Shown here piece after piece: positions 23,361 through 36,370 of a DNA stretch of 64,000 nt; the stretch's first letter is position 1; the number at the start of each line of letters is the position of its first letter. The position numbers and the translations under genes are program-made. This DNA is from Oreohelix idahoensis (Eukaryota; Mollusca; Gastropoda; Stylommatophora; Oreohelicidae): assembly GCA_024509875.1 (NCBI GenBank), contig JAMPIV010004455.1, positions 248,001 through 312,000 on the forward strand. Reading direction: 5' to 3'. The notes under the pieces are model-generated. The model was not told the DNA's origin. It saw nothing but the letters and a program-made list of their open reading frames with translations, and made no database searches.

Positions 23361-23651
23361 TTATTGTTGAACAGAATCTACATAACTGCACTCCAGGCAA
23401 ACCCATAGGTGCTCAGTCTCCTTCAGTATATGTCGACGAGTGTGAATGCTAACTGTTCCTGTGGCTCGCAGGTTGTATACACGACGGATGTATCCTCTCA
23501 TACGTCCATCTCTGCTAGCCTTACGTTTAATGCCAAATTTAAACAGTCTTAACCTTGATGATTCATCTATTGCAGTGTCATTCTCTAACAGGCGATTGTG
23601 ACGTGAATATGTAAATAGATCCTCAGTGATCCGTCCACTTTGCTTCGCCAT
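23361..23651 (-). CDS. Possible small hypothetical ORF, 96 codons
   Basis: Uninterrupted frame from ATG at 23651 to a stop at 23361. The product would be basic, with a cluster of Arg/Lys (RLRLFKFGIKRKASRDGR) and a CxxC-like VCLEC near the C-terminus. It has non-repetitive composition, unlike most open frames here, but I recognise no domain, signal peptide or membrane segment, and no splice or promoter support. It could equally be a transposon fragment or chance. Confidence 0.15.
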   Translation of the reverse strand: MAKQSGRITEDLFTYSRHNRLLENDTAIDESSRLRLFKFGIKRKASRDGRMRGYIRRVYNLRATGTVSIHTRRHILKETEHLWVCLECSYVDSVQQ

Positions 23652-25985
23652 CTAATGTTTATAATTTTTGCTACGCAAAACCATGCAATTCGCAGCCTGT
23701 AGACTCTCTTTTGAAGCCACGCCTATTTTTTTTCTATTAACATGCGCTAATGAGCGTTTACAAATTTTAGCACCCGACCGTCTTAACAAGATGGGAGAGA
23801 AACCGGGGTGTTTACCTGAGTTCTCGAGCGAGCTGAGACGTCAATCATCGACAGCGACAGATCAGACAGGAGCGCGCGCTGAGATATTAGATTCTTTGAA
23901 GAGGGATATGACGGGCAGAAATTTGCAGTGTAACTGTTTGATGTCCGTGATCCCAGGGGACGTAATTCTTTGATCTACGGCAGGCGGAGATAATCAAAGA
24001 AGGCATGCTAGTATGGCCAGGTTTTTTTTAATGTCGTTTCGGCGTAACGAGTGAGCGAACCGTAGAATCCTTTACCCATTTCCTGTGACTTATAGCAACC
24101 TTTAATGAAAAAACACCATTTCTGTATAAATACTCCGTCCTCGTAAAGTCAGTATTAGAGTCACTCAGAAATTTTTGGAGAATCTAAGCACGAAGGACTG
24201 GTACTTTTTCTTCACTAATTGTGTTAAATTGTCCCGTTGGGATTTAAATTTCTGATTTGTGGTAATAGAAATTGTGCTTAAGCGTTACAATGTGTTAGGT
24301 ACCATTTTATTCAATATAATTCCCTAGCGGTTAAAACTAAGTGAAATAACCTAATGCATAGATATTTCTTGCCATTCGTTCAGAGTAATGTAATTCCTAA
24401 TACCCCATTTTTTTCTTACACAAGAAGATACGGCTTAGCGGACTTAGTATTATTAAGTGTGACGGATCAGTGACCGAATAGAATTTGTTTATACTTCAAT
24501 GTGTGTAATTAAATAACTGACTAGAGTAATGTTATGTGACTAAACAACAGCCGACAATCAACTAGCTAGTAGTGTCAGGCAGATTTAGTTAAAGTGCGCA
24601 TATAGATAAATTGAATAAAGGACTTTGTGCGCTGTTCTTTTTCTCGCAGGCAATACGGGAGAGGGCACATACCCTTCTTTCCCGGCATGCCACAGCGGAA
24701 AATGTACGGACAGATGAGTAGCAGTTTATATATATGTTTTTTCTTCCTTATCTAGCACTCGAATCACAAACGGTCTAAACACAGCGGTCTAATAGCACCA
24801 GTAACAATTCTTATTTAGTATCGGGACTTCGATGTTGACCTGTTTGGTCCTCTTGAAAGAGTCCAAAACTATAAACAATAAGAATAATAATAACTGGACA
24901 TATAAAATACCCAGATTTTTTACATTCAATTTTATCAGCCCGCTGTGGCCAAATATATACATATAACATATTTTTCCGACTTCTGACAATTGTGTTTCCA
25001 AGTGAATTTATACAGGAGAATACATTGTTTCATAATCGGCACTCAACCCCAGAGAGAAAAACCGATAGGATATACCCTCATCAGCATTTTGTTATTAACA
25101 GTTTACCAACCAGATGTTTCCTTTATCTATTGGAAGTACTGTCAACTGTCTACTGTGAACACTAGATCGTGGTTTATATTTTGCTACATGAACTATCTGA
25201 TGTGACATTATCAAATCCAATAAGCACCACCAAAGTAGGTGTTCCCCATTAGGAAAATTAATTATTCGTGGAGGAACTGGGGCTCACTTCGGAGAAGCAC
25301 ACCACGGGATTTTGTTACATGTACACTGATGTTTACGTTCCAGAGGTTGTTAACCAACTAGTAGGTAAGCGAGATTGTATGTGGCCACAGATTGACAGAG
25401 GAGAGAATATTTTTTTTGGTATAATCATTGTATCCACTCTTTTTTTCTGTTCGCTAACCTGATTAATTTTCTGGGATAGCTCAAGTAAGAACGTTGTTCT
25501 TTACAATACTGTCTATTCTATACCACAGTGTTAATTGTTGACCTTTTGGGTTATTTACCTCTTGCGGGATCTTTTCTCAACAGAGGGGAAGGCACATATG
25601 GGGTTATTTTCATAATTCTGTAACCTATAATTTTATTGATCTATATATGTTTGATGTTGTGATGAGTTTAAGTGATAATAAACTAAACAAAAACTTAATT
25701 AATTGTGTTGTCAGCACAATCTCCATTTACCATAGTTTTCACGTTTGTGTGTCTGGTTGTCACATAACTGTGTGTGTGTGTGTGTGTGTGTAGATAACTG
25801 ATAATTAACATTATAGGGAAGTGTGATAGATCGTCTTCTTCTAAAGATAGTCGTATAGATAGGCTGGACTAGAGAATTCACTCATTCCAGAGACAGATCT
25901 TCACTTTAATCTACTCACTCGTGGAATCTATTCTAACACGTTCTTTCTCAGATAAATCCACTTTTCTGTTCTATTCAGATGGGAC
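23652..25985. other. No recognisable gene
   Basis: About 2.3 kb with only short open frames. A (GT)n tract of about 22 bp lies at 25769-25790. No SINE, LINE or RNA signature was identified. Confidence 0.4.
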
Positions 25986-25989
25986 CAAA

Positions 25990-26340
25990 TAAATCTCTAT
26001 ACCTTTCTAAATTTACGACAGCGATCATTAATTGTTCTCAGTATCTCTCCATTATCCATATCCAGTGTCCCCACTGTGAATACTCTTGATGCTAGTCTGT
26101 CAGCTCTCTCATTACCGCGCACCCATGCATGACTAGGACAGTAGATCCACACCAGTTTCTGCAGATTCGAAGCTTCTAAGAATGTTTTCTATTCATGCTG
26201 TTGCCAACCACTTTGAACCTTTCGAAGCATGGACTGAGAGTCTGACACAGTGACTGCCTTTGTTAATGAAGTCTCAGTTAGCCACCTTAAGGCTGCAGTA
26301 GCTGTCTCTACTTCCATTCACATGCTGGAAGGTTGATGTG
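25990..26340 (-). mobile_element. LINE RNase H domain fragment (family G)
   Basis: Minus-strand codons include VETATAALRWL, then AVTVSDSQSMLRKVQSGWQQ (the DSQSML motif with a catalytic Asp), then WIYCPSHAWVRGNERADRLA (the H-x-x-V-x-G-N-E-x-A-D motif), then ILRTINDRCRKF. This is the RNase H of a non-LTR retrotransposon of the I/jockey kind. At least one stop (after WQQHE) shows it is dead. Nothing of the reverse transcriptase is attached. Confidence 0.8.
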
Positions 26341-29300
26341 TGTTATAATTGAAGTAAGATCGGTTGATATGGTATAATTCTAGTTACCACATTGATACAG
26401 GTAGAATGGTCAACTCAAACCGACACAGTGTTGGGCATACAGATCACCTTGTCCATAGAGTATTGAGGCCCCGACAAGGGACAGTGTTTATGTTGAATGA
26501 GAGTGCAAATGTACGTTATGCGAATGGGTGGTACTGTTCTGCAAAGTTGACAAGTAATAAGGCACTCATTCACTCATGTATGAAAGTCAATGATGTCTGG
26601 AACTACTGTTGATAATTTCATACATTTAATAGGACGCAAACTCTGACGACACATTTACAGTCACTGGAACAGGTTGGCAAAAAACATCACATGCTTGACA
26701 AAATGGTCTACGACATCAAATATGCATTCGTATAGAATGTGGATACAACAGAACGTTCGTAGCTAGTCACTCAGGGTTCTGGCTGTATAACTTTCAAGCC
26801 TAACTGACTGATCGCGTCAGTTAATGTTTGCAAATGTTTATTATCAATGGCTCCCTGACAGAACCTCTTCTGTCGAAGAATTACAAGCCGTAAATTAGCA
26901 GGCTTTTATGACGACAATCTTAAACCACAGTAGTGGGTTACCATAGTAGACAGATCTCTGTACCATCATCAGATAATAAGGCATTCCTGTTCTCCGAACG
27001 ATGATCCGCTTTAGGCAAAGGCGGGATCCAAAATGGCTTCTATCTCCAGTGAGCGTCGCTCACTGCGAAGATGCATAATGAAGCATAAGTAAAGGGCTCT
27101 GTTCATAAACATCGATAATGCTGTGTAGATTATATAGATAATAATGCAATGTACATAATAGATACCGGTGCTGCTAGCACAATGTCGTCAATAAAGAATT
27201 CAGCCCACTTATATGCAGACCATATCCCTGGCTGCAGATCTAGGCATAACGAAAAGTTCAGTAAATGTCTTTCGTTACCTTAACATCCTAGAAAACACTA
27301 GAAAAATAGCACACGCAATCCTTTGGCGTAAAGAATATATTCTGGGGAGGAACATAGACATAATAGTCACACAGCAGACGTCGCCTTTTCCCCAGAATTA
27401 CACAGAGCACAAATCAACGGACATCTGTCCGGGGCAGCAAACACAAGAACTCTCCATGACGGAAGTCTTCTTCGATAACCTTCAATATGACGCATGCGCA
27501 GTAGCGCGTGACCCCCAGAGTTCAACTCAAGATGGGCCGCCGTCGTTAAAGACAATAAGATACAAGACCAAATCGCCTTAAAAGACAGGAATAAACCTCA
27601 ACTTAGGTTATAAACATTCCCAGAAAGACTGATCTGTTCTGACCATACACGAAAAATAATTCGACGTAAATCTTAGTATTCATATGCCAAGTTAAGACCC
27701 AAGAAAAGGTAACAAACCTAATAACATGTACCATCAACTAAATCAAGGGTTATGTACCTTTGACTATCAACAAAAAGTGTTAACAGACAAATAAATATCT
27801 TTCTATATATATATCTCTATATTCATTGCCTACAAAAGAAGCTGTGCGTAACAAAGGTGTTATCTTGTAAGCCCCGTTATGTTCGGCGACGATTCTGCCG
27901 TTTACCCTAATAGACTACCCCAACCTGATTTCTCACCACGGATCACAAATTCATCTGTATACACAATGGCATCATGATCCCCGGCATGAGCATGTATCAG
28001 TTGATTAATTTCCAGTTTTGCTTTCCCATTGCCCCACGTTCTACACTCTCTGTCAAGGATGATGATGACTTACTGTGATAAACGAGCGCAAAGGCCTTAT
28101 TGCTCTATCTTTTCCTACATCTTTCGTATTGTATTTTCTCCGACATTTGCTCTTTCATCTCATATGTGCGACCCACATTTGCTATTTCATCGTTGTGATT
28201 ACTCGCGACCGGTATCTAGAGAACCACATTTGTTCTTTCATCGGGGGAAATAAAAGTCCTTTGATTGAGTCGCCATGCCCGACATTATCGTTTGAAGCCC
28301 ACATTGCATCGTGATAAATCTGGTAAAAACACATATGGTCATCCGAATCAAACATCGGGGCATGCTGTAATTTCTGTGACACCACATTGCACGCCCAGAT
28401 TGGCCAGGGGAAAACGTCTCATGCTGTAATGGTGTTATCTTTAATCGGCCGCGGTTCAGACAAGCGTTGGTTTACCACATTGGACGCCCAGCTTGGCCAG
28501 GTGACTTCCAGAAATATATAATACCGCATAATCTACTAGAGTGAGGCAGTCCAGTTTTTTACCTTGTGAGGAAGAGATTAAACCCAAAAACGCATAGCCT
28601 AATACACGTGTTTATTCAGAGTGGATGATAATTCAGTTCTGTGATTAATTGTGTTCTTAAAGGATTTTGCGAAGGGAAAAGAAGGTTAGTAGATCTTATA
28701 CTTATTAATACATTTTCTTATTTTTGTTTATTTTAACCTCACAGCTAAAATGTGCGAAAGATAATGTTTCAAATAATTCTTGGCATAACTGATTAATAAA
28801 ATCAGAAGATTTTCCTAGAAGATGATAGGATGATAGGAGGTAATTAATAGTTCATATTTCACCTTTATCATCATCACAGTCTCCCATGCGCATACACTCT
28901 CATGCACAAGATATTTAACATCATTAGAATTGAACTCAGAGAGAGAGAGATGAATAATGAGCAGTAGTTTAAATGAAAGTCAACCAGTGATGTTAAATGT
29001 GAAAACTTACGAAGATTTTTGTGTGTCTTCAGTTCATCAGAAGTCTGAGTCTACACGCAACGTGTCTGACGTCTAACCAGAAATAAGTTATCAAAAACGG
29101 ACATTTGTCTAGCAGAATTCGCCATAGGACATCTTTCATTCCTCAATTAAAAAGGAATATTGTCTCACCCACAAGTCATAAGGTGGACGCAGCATGTTTC
29201 GTCACCATATACTGCTTGCTCACAAGTTCAGTACATCGTTATCACAAGTTCAATACAAAGTCATCATAAATTCAAATCACTCGAAAGATCATTATTATTT

Positions 29301-30435
29301 GAGGTCAAGCGAAAGAGCTCAAAAGAGGAATCGCATATTTATAGCAAGTGCGACACCCTCTTGAGCGCATTCTGTGAAGCAGACTCGAAAGTATATGAAA
29401 CACGACTACATACGCAAGATTATGAGTCTACATATCACTAACATTTCGTGAAGATATCCAGTCTGACCAGTAATGTCGGGAGATTAGACAACAGACCTTT
29501 TGTTCATATGACAGCTATTAACTGTTGATCAACACTACAGAGATATACTCAAACAGTGAAGGAATATACATAGATATCTCGTCAGCGTTCTCCGTACGAC
29601 AACAGTATTCATCAGAACGTCCTCAGCTTAGAGATACCCCACTCGACATAACGTATAACAACTTGGGACATTTTATGCATACATGTGAATCCTCATACCT
29701 AGGAGAAGCATTTAGAGACACATGGACTGTGTAGAGTACTCACCATTTTGGTAACACGTATCATATCACATCATCATTTCACTTTACACCAGTTCATTCT
29801 TAATTAACTATTACTTAATTAACTGTAATTTTATTATCTCATCTGTGTGTTTTGTGTGAATCGTCTTTCACCATCATCACGTTCTAACCATTATTAACCC
29901 TATATGTGTGGATATTTCATTAATAAACCCAACGATCGGTTGGTCATTATCAAGAGTTTGTTAATGTATCACTCGTGCTGTCGGTGTTACATATTCACCT
30001 ATAGGAACCTTTCTCTACTCAGATGAGGTTGGGGGCTTTTTCTTTACGGGATCTAAGGGCAGAAGCTAAGGTCGTGGGGAAACAGAACTCTTTCCATACT
30101 TAATTAGAAAACACTGTCTAGTGGAAAGCATTCGCATTCCTATCTTCTTGTCCCTATCTCGAATAGGTCTTTATTCTTTCTTAACGAGCCAATTTCTAGA
30201 GACCTTATATCTAATATCTCATAGACTATTCCTGGCAAAAACTACTGTCGTAGTTGCCCCAGTGACTCACCACACGACACTTACTCCACTCTTCCCCTTT
30301 GAATATATTTTTAACAGTGGCACCTGCTAGATCGTTACCTCTGCCTATGTCATCTATGACCTCCTCCTCTTTATTCTTGCTCCTTTAATGTCAGCTGTTT
30401 CCATTCAGGGAGTGCCATTTGTCTGTGGTTAATCG
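26341..30435. other. Long stretch without recognisable genes
   Basis: About 4 kb. Open frames (for example 27213-27581, 29160-29441) have no recognisable domain. A palindromic ACGCATGCGCAG at 27491-27502 resembles an NRF-1 site, but no transcript start can be argued from it. A tract around 28140-28260 repeats CACATTTG-TTTCATC. Confidence 0.4.
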
Positions 30436-30439
30436 ACAG

Positions 30440-31530
30440 CACTCAAAGCATGTACCTCAAAGTCACAAGGAGGGGTGGGGGGGGGGGGAAAGAGGAGGTA
30501 TCTCGTGTACAGCCCAAGACAATACGCATCCCTTCATTTTGAATGCGTTCGAGTCGTTCACTTTGTGTTACTGACAGCGTGAGTGTTCCCAGCCCATATT
30601 CAATGACCGATATGACTAGCTGAGGATAAAGAAGTACAGTAATAATAATCTTTGCTGCAGACGCACCGCGACCATTATTTTCAGGGCTGCCAGACCTCTC
30701 CTGCATTTCTGTATGATGTGATCAACATAGTACTTATACGATAGCCCGCTATCGAATGTAATTCCGAAGTATTTCAGTTTTTCTTGCCTTTCAATTTTCT
30801 GTCCATTGAGTGTAATATCTGGAAAGTCTGTTTTCACTATAGAGTTGTTTAAGAGCACCACATCACGTAGGCCTTGTTGGGATTGACTTTGGAGCAAGTT
30901 TCCTCGGACCATTTAAACACCTCATGTAGTGTCACTTGTATACTATTAACCAATTTCCCGTCGGTCAGAGCCGGTTCTGTAAATGAGCATGTCATCAGTA
31001 AAAATCAGTGTTCGTCCCAACTCAGTTGGCTGAATGGTGGCTAGTTTTGTTGTATAGATATTGAACAGCACCGGTGATAGCGCAGAACCCTGGGGCAGTC
31101 CCGGGCAAATGCGCATTGGGTCTGATCTCCATGTTCCCAAGCGAAATGCCGCTGATCTCTCAGTGAAGGCAGCTGCTATCCATCTTGTTAGCCAAGAGTT
31201 AACACCGCAAGCCAAAGTACAGTTCATTAATGTTTCAAAGTTCACACGGTTAAAAGCATCCTCAAGGTCAATTACTACAGCAACCGTTTCTCGTTTACCT
31301 TGTAACCCCTCGTAAACATCATAAGCAAACGTTCCAGCCTTACCCCATGTTACTTTCATTGGCCTATAGCTGCCTAGAGTATCAGGAATGATCAGTGCAT
31401 TTTAGAGGTGACTCATTATTTTCCGTGCTACTATCTTTTCTAGTAGTTTACAGTAGACATTCTACATTGTGATAATTTTATAGCTGCTGAGAAGTGTGGG
31501 GTCTTTACCAGGTTTAAGTAAAGGAAGGAT
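30440..31530 (-). mobile_element. LINE reverse transcriptase fragment
   Basis: In minus order: LLKPGKDPTLLSSY and LLEKIVARKIMSHL (fingers region), VVIDLEDAFNRVNF (motif A, catalytic Asp), GLPQGSALSPVLFNIY (motif B), IFTDDMLIYR (motif C, with Thr where Ala is usual), a KLKYFGITFDSGLSYKYYVD stretch, and a SVIEYGLGTL-type thumb. Frameshifts or stops lie near 30930, 30660, 31400 and 31460. It is a jockey/I-like reverse transcriptase, non-functional. At 31530-31580 a snippet resembling the family D LINE (GACAAGATCACCAATGT) adjoins. Confidence 0.85.
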
Positions 31531-31992
31531 TAAAATAGTCTGACAAGATCACCAATGTCGAATTGACAGAAAGAACAATAAAACACCACCGAACTGTAGC
31601 TAAAGGTTTTTCTAGTGTGATGATGATGTAGAGAAGAAGTATAATTTCTCTCCAGAGAGTATGAAGTCCCAGTGCCAGAGAAGTACCTGGTATCACAATT
31701 GAGTTACGGCTGTGAATACTCTGAGCTGGACAATGGATTTAAGCTTCAGAAGTATACCCGATGCATTCAACCAAAGATTTCTCCCGTAATTTATTACTGG
31801 TCGTGAAAGTCTCTGCACAGACGTGCAGAGCAACATTCCCGTTGTAGAATTAGTGACCTCTTCCAGGTGGTACTTCATTCCTATGTCTGCAATTAAATGG
31901 CATCCTCCACTCGTCTGCACACAATAGACTTGCCATTTTGACTGTCCAAGGCTGTAGTCTTCTTCTTCTTCTGCGTTCGGTTTGTAGTCATG
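31531..31992. other. No recognisable gene between two LINE fragments
   Basis: Minus-strand frames here (31514-31696, 31693-31920) are unrecognised. Possible LINE untranslated sequence. Confidence 0.35.
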
Positions 31993-32763
31993 CTAAATCT
32001 GCAGGCCTGTCGTCAGGACGAAGTCCACAGTCTTTTCCAGGTCGGCGCGGCAGCCCCATAGCTTCTGCTGGAGCTCATCACCTTTTGGCCAGGTCGCACG
32101 TCGCAATTTATCATGGGTTGGACAGTTCTGGAGAATGTGTTCTGGAGTCTGGATATCAGTTCCACAAGGGCATTCATTCGTGTGGGATATCTTGAGGCGA
32201 TAGAGATGTCCAAGTAATCTGCAGTGTCCAGTTCTCAGGCGGAAAATTGTCGTCTGTTGGTGTCTGTTTAGGTGGTGGATTGGGTCATCTCTGCTGTATA
32301 TATCCCCTTCCTCCTTCCACTGATTTTTGTACTTGTTGTGGATGATGGTTTTTGCTTCCCGATAGGGCAATGGGTGGCTGTATTGTTCCATTTTACTGCC
32401 GCTTCTTGATAGAGCATCTGCTTTCTCATTACCAGCGATTCCACAATGGGCAGGTAACCACTGAAGGGCAATGGTTGATGACCTTTGGATGATGTTAAGC
32501 TCAGATCTGATCTCATTCATCATGTTATCATTTCTGGTGTTTTGTATTGATTCAAGTAATGATCTGCAGTCAGTGAAGATTACTATCTTAGCTTGTGGCT
32601 GCTGTTCAGGTCTGGTGAGGATCTTCAGGGCTTGCAGTAGTGCCATAGCTTCTGCCCTAAAATTGGAGGAGATCTTTCCAGTTGGGAAGGCCTTTCGGAT
32701 GATCTTTCCATTTAGGAATCTTATAAAAATGCCTCCTCCACCGTTCTTTACTGCCCTGTAGTA
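31993..32763 (-). mobile_element. LINE RNase H and C-terminal tail
   Basis: An open frame of 217 codons (32646-31993) extends upstream in frame through KNGGGGIFIRFLNGKIIRK and FRAEAMALLQALKIL. It has IVIFTDCRSLLESI (catalytic Asp), LQWLPAHCGIAGNEKADALS (the H-x-G-x-x-G-N-E-x-A-D signature), then the tail TTIFRLRTGHCRLLGHLYRL and CPCGTDIQTPEHILQNCP. This is the C-terminus of an I/jockey-type non-LTR element. It lies 5' (in minus sense) of the reverse transcriptase at 30.4-31.5 kb, the reverse of the normal RT to RNase H order, so the two belong to different insertions. It is the longest intact retroelement frame in the window. Confidence 0.88.
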
Positions 32764-33545
32764 AACACGGCATAACGTTACCTTCTGATTGGTCCGTGTA
32801 TCAATCGGTTATCATAAAGTATGGCGCACGGTTTCGTCAGAGTTCGGGAAATACAGTGAAATGCAACATTCATCATAGGATTTCAATGAAAATGAACAGA
32901 CTTAACCTACATCAATCATAGATACGTATAATGAAGAGTTTGAAGGCATTGATTTATTGTTTACCATGGAAACGGCGGCCATATTGGATTCTATTGTTCT
33001 ATTTCAATTTGCTAAGGCTTTTTTTATTTACTAATCTATCAATAGCAAATGTAAACAAAATGTTTATCATTATATTTTAAAACGTTTGTCAGATTGGATT
33101 TTTGATAACTTACGTTGATTTTGAGATATAGAATTTTAAAGTTTGTGTCTAAAAATTGTAATCATTCTTCTTTTTCCAAATTGTGCAATCTTATTTGCAA
33201 TAAATCAACATTTTGATTAGATATCAGCAATCGTATCTGGTAAAAGTTTTATTTTCTTATGGAAAGTATTTGTGCCAAATCTCATATTGATTGACTAAAG
33301 AATGTGCACGTTATAAGAAGATTTGGAACATAAAACAAGGTTCTGAAAAAATTCAGATTTTCTTCATAGAAAAAGCACAATTTCTGAAGAAAATACTATT
33401 TACAAATCAAAATACACCTACTTAGCATGTGTTCTGACAAATAATGTTCACATATTTAGATTCAGTGGGAATATAAATTATCCGAATATAAACTAATCCC
33501 AATTTTCATTTTTGTGTTGTTTTGACTTAAAATGCAGTTTCTCCC
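32764..33545. repeat. AT-rich transposon-like sequence
   Basis: Contains ACGGCGGCCATATTGGAT at about 32973-32990, a string found again at 60.88 kb downstream of the Mutator-like fragment. The AT-rich remainder resembles the non-coding interior of a DNA transposon, but I could not delimit termini. Confidence 0.3.
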
Positions 33546-33957
33546 TTTAGCTAGAGCACCCTTGTGGTACAAAACCACCACCGCAAAATACCACTTGTAG
33601 TTTCATATACACCACAGCAGCCTTTAACATCGTGGAGTAAACGAACCTTAGAGACAGGAACAAAAGTTGCATATACAAAAAGACGTTTAAAAAACGCAAA
33701 GAAATGAAGAAACTCGGTAGCTGCTCTGTAAACAACGTCTCGTAACGAGCTTTAGAAAAAATAATAATTTGAAACATCTCACCAGATTAGAAAGATTAGA
33801 ATATTTCTTACTAGATAGAAGGATGGAAAGATTGAAGACAAGGCACAAGCAGATGTAGCCTTCTCAAAAATGGGAATGGAGAAATTAATCTGGGAAATGT
33901 ACTTTTAAAGGGTTCAACGCATTGGGGAATTGAAAAACTTGTTAGATTTCACTCGCC
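33546..33957. other. No recognisable feature
   Basis: AT-rich; no gene or repeat recognised. Confidence 0.4.
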
Positions 33958-33959
33958 AC

Positions 33960-34003
<44 letters not shown>

Positions 34004-34016
34004 GTCTATCTGTCTA

Positions 34017-34078
<62 letters not shown>

Positions 34079-34080
34079 GA
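33958..34080. repeat. (CTAT)n-(CTGT)n compound microsatellite
   Basis: About 45 bp of CTAT passes through mixed units into about 60 bp of CTGT. Confidence 0.96.
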
Positions 34081-34690
34081 TTTGTTTCTCTAACCCTTTC
34101 TCTACATCTACGCCTGTTAATCTGCACATCTATCTGTCCGCTTGTCTGTCTATGAAATAACCCAGTCTTTAACCCTACATCCGTCAGTCACCATTTGTTT
34201 ATCTTCATCGATCTGTCATCAATCAACCAACATTTCAGCAATCCCTTTACCTGTCAGTCTATTCAATCATCCAATTCTTTCTTCCGAATATCTGTCCTCC
34301 ATCAGTCCTTACGTCTGACATGCCTTCCAGCAGATGTCTTATAATACTCACATTCGTGTCTCATCTCTGCCAGAACCTTACCGCATATACCGTTACTCCA
34401 CGATTTTGTGTTCAAAGATCTTAGAAAACGCCAGAGCTTATTACATCCCTTCTTGCACACATCCCTTCTTGCACACATCACTAACCTGATATTCCAGCCC
34501 AACGTTCTCATAATGAGAACTAAGCTGAGACATTCTGAGAAATGCATGAGATGGAGACAGAAATATGAGAAATAATGGGGTTGACCGTATGCCGTCTATT
34601 TTGGTTGTCCTTGAATGATAGCTTAGCTCCCAACATGTCTTCTGCTTCTTTAGTTATACTACAGCACTTTTTGCTAGCTATTGCAACTGT
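34081..34690. other. No recognisable gene
   Basis: A minus frame (34302-34547) has no recognisable domain. A CTTCTTGCACACATCCC duplication is present at 34450-34480. Confidence 0.4.
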
Positions 34691-34699
34691 ATCACTGTC

Positions 34700-34785
34700 A
34701 ATATCATCATCGTCAGTACCACCACCACCACCATCATCATCATCTTCATCATCATCATCCTCTTCATCATCATCCTATGTCTTTT
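34700..34785. repeat. (ATC/ACC)n trinucleotide tract
   Basis: Degenerate CATCAT/CACCAC run, shorter than the one at 21.8 kb. Confidence 0.85.
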
Positions 34786-34884
34786 TCTTCTTAATTTTCC
34801 CTTCTCCTTTCTTTTTGTTTGTTCTTCTTTCGTGTTTATTCTTCCTCTTTCATGTTTTGCTTTATTTTTGAGGCAAAGACAAAG

Positions 34885-35100
34885 ATATTATGTTCGAAAT
34901 CCGGTAGCGTCACACTCCAGTCTACCCAGCTGTAAAAAGGGGCTTAAGTCTGCTCTTGGGCTAGAGAAAGCAAAGGCAGCAAGGACAGGAACCTGTCCCC
35001 CACTTCATAAAGCGGAAACCAAGTAAAGTGAAGTCTCTAACACTTCACCGCTCTACGGCATTATCTACTTTGCGACTACCTTTAACTATTACTTCCTTCA
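34885..35100 (+). mobile_element. SINE family B
   Basis: Starts at a B-box-like TATGTTCGAAATCC, then TAGCGTCACACTCCAGTCTA, CCCAGCTGTAA, GGGCTTAAGTCTGCTCTTGG, AGCAAAGGCAGCAAGGA, AGTGAAGTCT and TACGGCATTATCTACTTTGC. The same order occurs at 50.34, 51.88 and 57.24 kb (minus). The 5' tRNA-like part is cut off here. Confidence 0.75.
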
Positions 35101-35139
35101 CGTGTTGTAATCTTGCATATTGTCATGGGATTGTCTCCT

Positions 35140-36118
35140 CTGCTCTGCAGCAGTGGTCCAACAATGGCCAAACTTAGTATATTATGATGAGGATATTCAA
35201 GGTTATCAACTTTCCTCTAACATTACTCTTGCCAGAGATATAAATAGAAGAATGACGCTTCTACAACAGGCAGCCTCACTGGAATTTTAAGATAGCAAGC
35301 ATAATAGCCGAGATCATCTAAGCTGTCATGAACTTTTAATTTTTCCGCTCCTTCTGTGAGGAAAAAAGAAATTTGCTTGTATTGTCTGAGCCCCCAACCG
35401 AAATGATCAGTAAAATATTACTTTCATAGCTCTGTATGGTTATGCATTTAAAATAACTGAATTTTACGGGTGCAATTCACTGAATAATGATTAAATCAAC
35501 TATCAATTCGTATTTACAGATAACAAATGTAATAATCAATTATAGTTAACAAATTTGAAATAGAGTTCTTTTGAAAAAAGAAATGAACTAATGATGTTTT
35601 CATCACTAGTAATGATTTTAAATAGGTTATCGTTAAAACAGTTCTCTTGCTGGGTTTGACTAAAATACTTAACTAGCCAGATGCTGGTGATAATTTGTTG
35701 TTGGTGTTGGGTTACGTCACTATTGGTTCCCAGGGATGTTGTTGACTGTTCCGCCAATCGTCAAATTATGTGGCAGTAGCACGGCTTTGGCGGCAATGCT
35801 GGGGGTACCTACTCCAATTGTTAAGGCAAGTGTCTTCAAGACCCGTCTCATGTAGGAATCTAGCGTAGGTTGCTGGCAACTTGAACCACAGACTTGTACA
35901 ACAAACTTGAACCCCAAGCTGAGAGAAAACAAATGTCTCTTCTAAGCATAGGGTCTCCTGACATGAGATTCGGACGTCCTCTGCTTTCATTCTACCACTT
36001 CATCTTTCTCAGGAACTTTACCCTCCATGAGCATTAATGTTAAATCCAGTGAGTTGGATGAAAATGCGTTTGGACAGCGGAAAACGACCATTGCATTATT
36101 AAAAAATATTTGAATATA
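35140..36118 (+). repeat. Dispersed repeat family I, copy 2 (about 0.98 kb)
   Basis: Aligns with 9.60-10.54 kb over its length, including GTCTTCAAGACCCGTCT and the final GTGAGTTGGATGAAAATG-type segment. No protein is recognised; the minus frames 35720-35990 are incidental. Confidence 0.75.
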
Positions 36119-36169
36119 CACATAAACTTATTAAAATGTTAATATAATAAATATTTACACCATGATGTC

Positions 36170-36330
36170 ATCATCATGCACTCCCTGCTCCACATGAAGC
36201 CTGGGATTGCCTCAGCTTTTAGGTTCCTTGTGAGGAAACCAGCACAAAGTACTCACCAGCTCTTGCAGTGGCGGTTCATGAATCAATCATTTTATATGCT
36301 GAGATTGGCAGCCTCGTATGAACCTGTACA
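36170..36330 (-). mobile_element. SINE-like repeat, family C
   Basis: On minus: CATACGAGGCTGCCAATCTC, ATATAAAATGATTG and AACCGCCACTGCAAGAGCTG follow the family C order. It is about 40 bp outside the LTR. Confidence 0.5.
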
Positions 36331-36370
36331 TCCACAAGCAATTTACACACGTTAAATGCAAAAATATACA

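Noticed and set aside
27213..27581. Frame of 122 codons
   Set aside because: No recognisable domain, no splice or promoter support, and length expected by chance in 4 kb of mixed DNA.
30946..32646. A single RT plus RNase H gene
   Set aside because: Domain order is reversed and the two parts are separated by unrelated sequence, so they are separate insertions.
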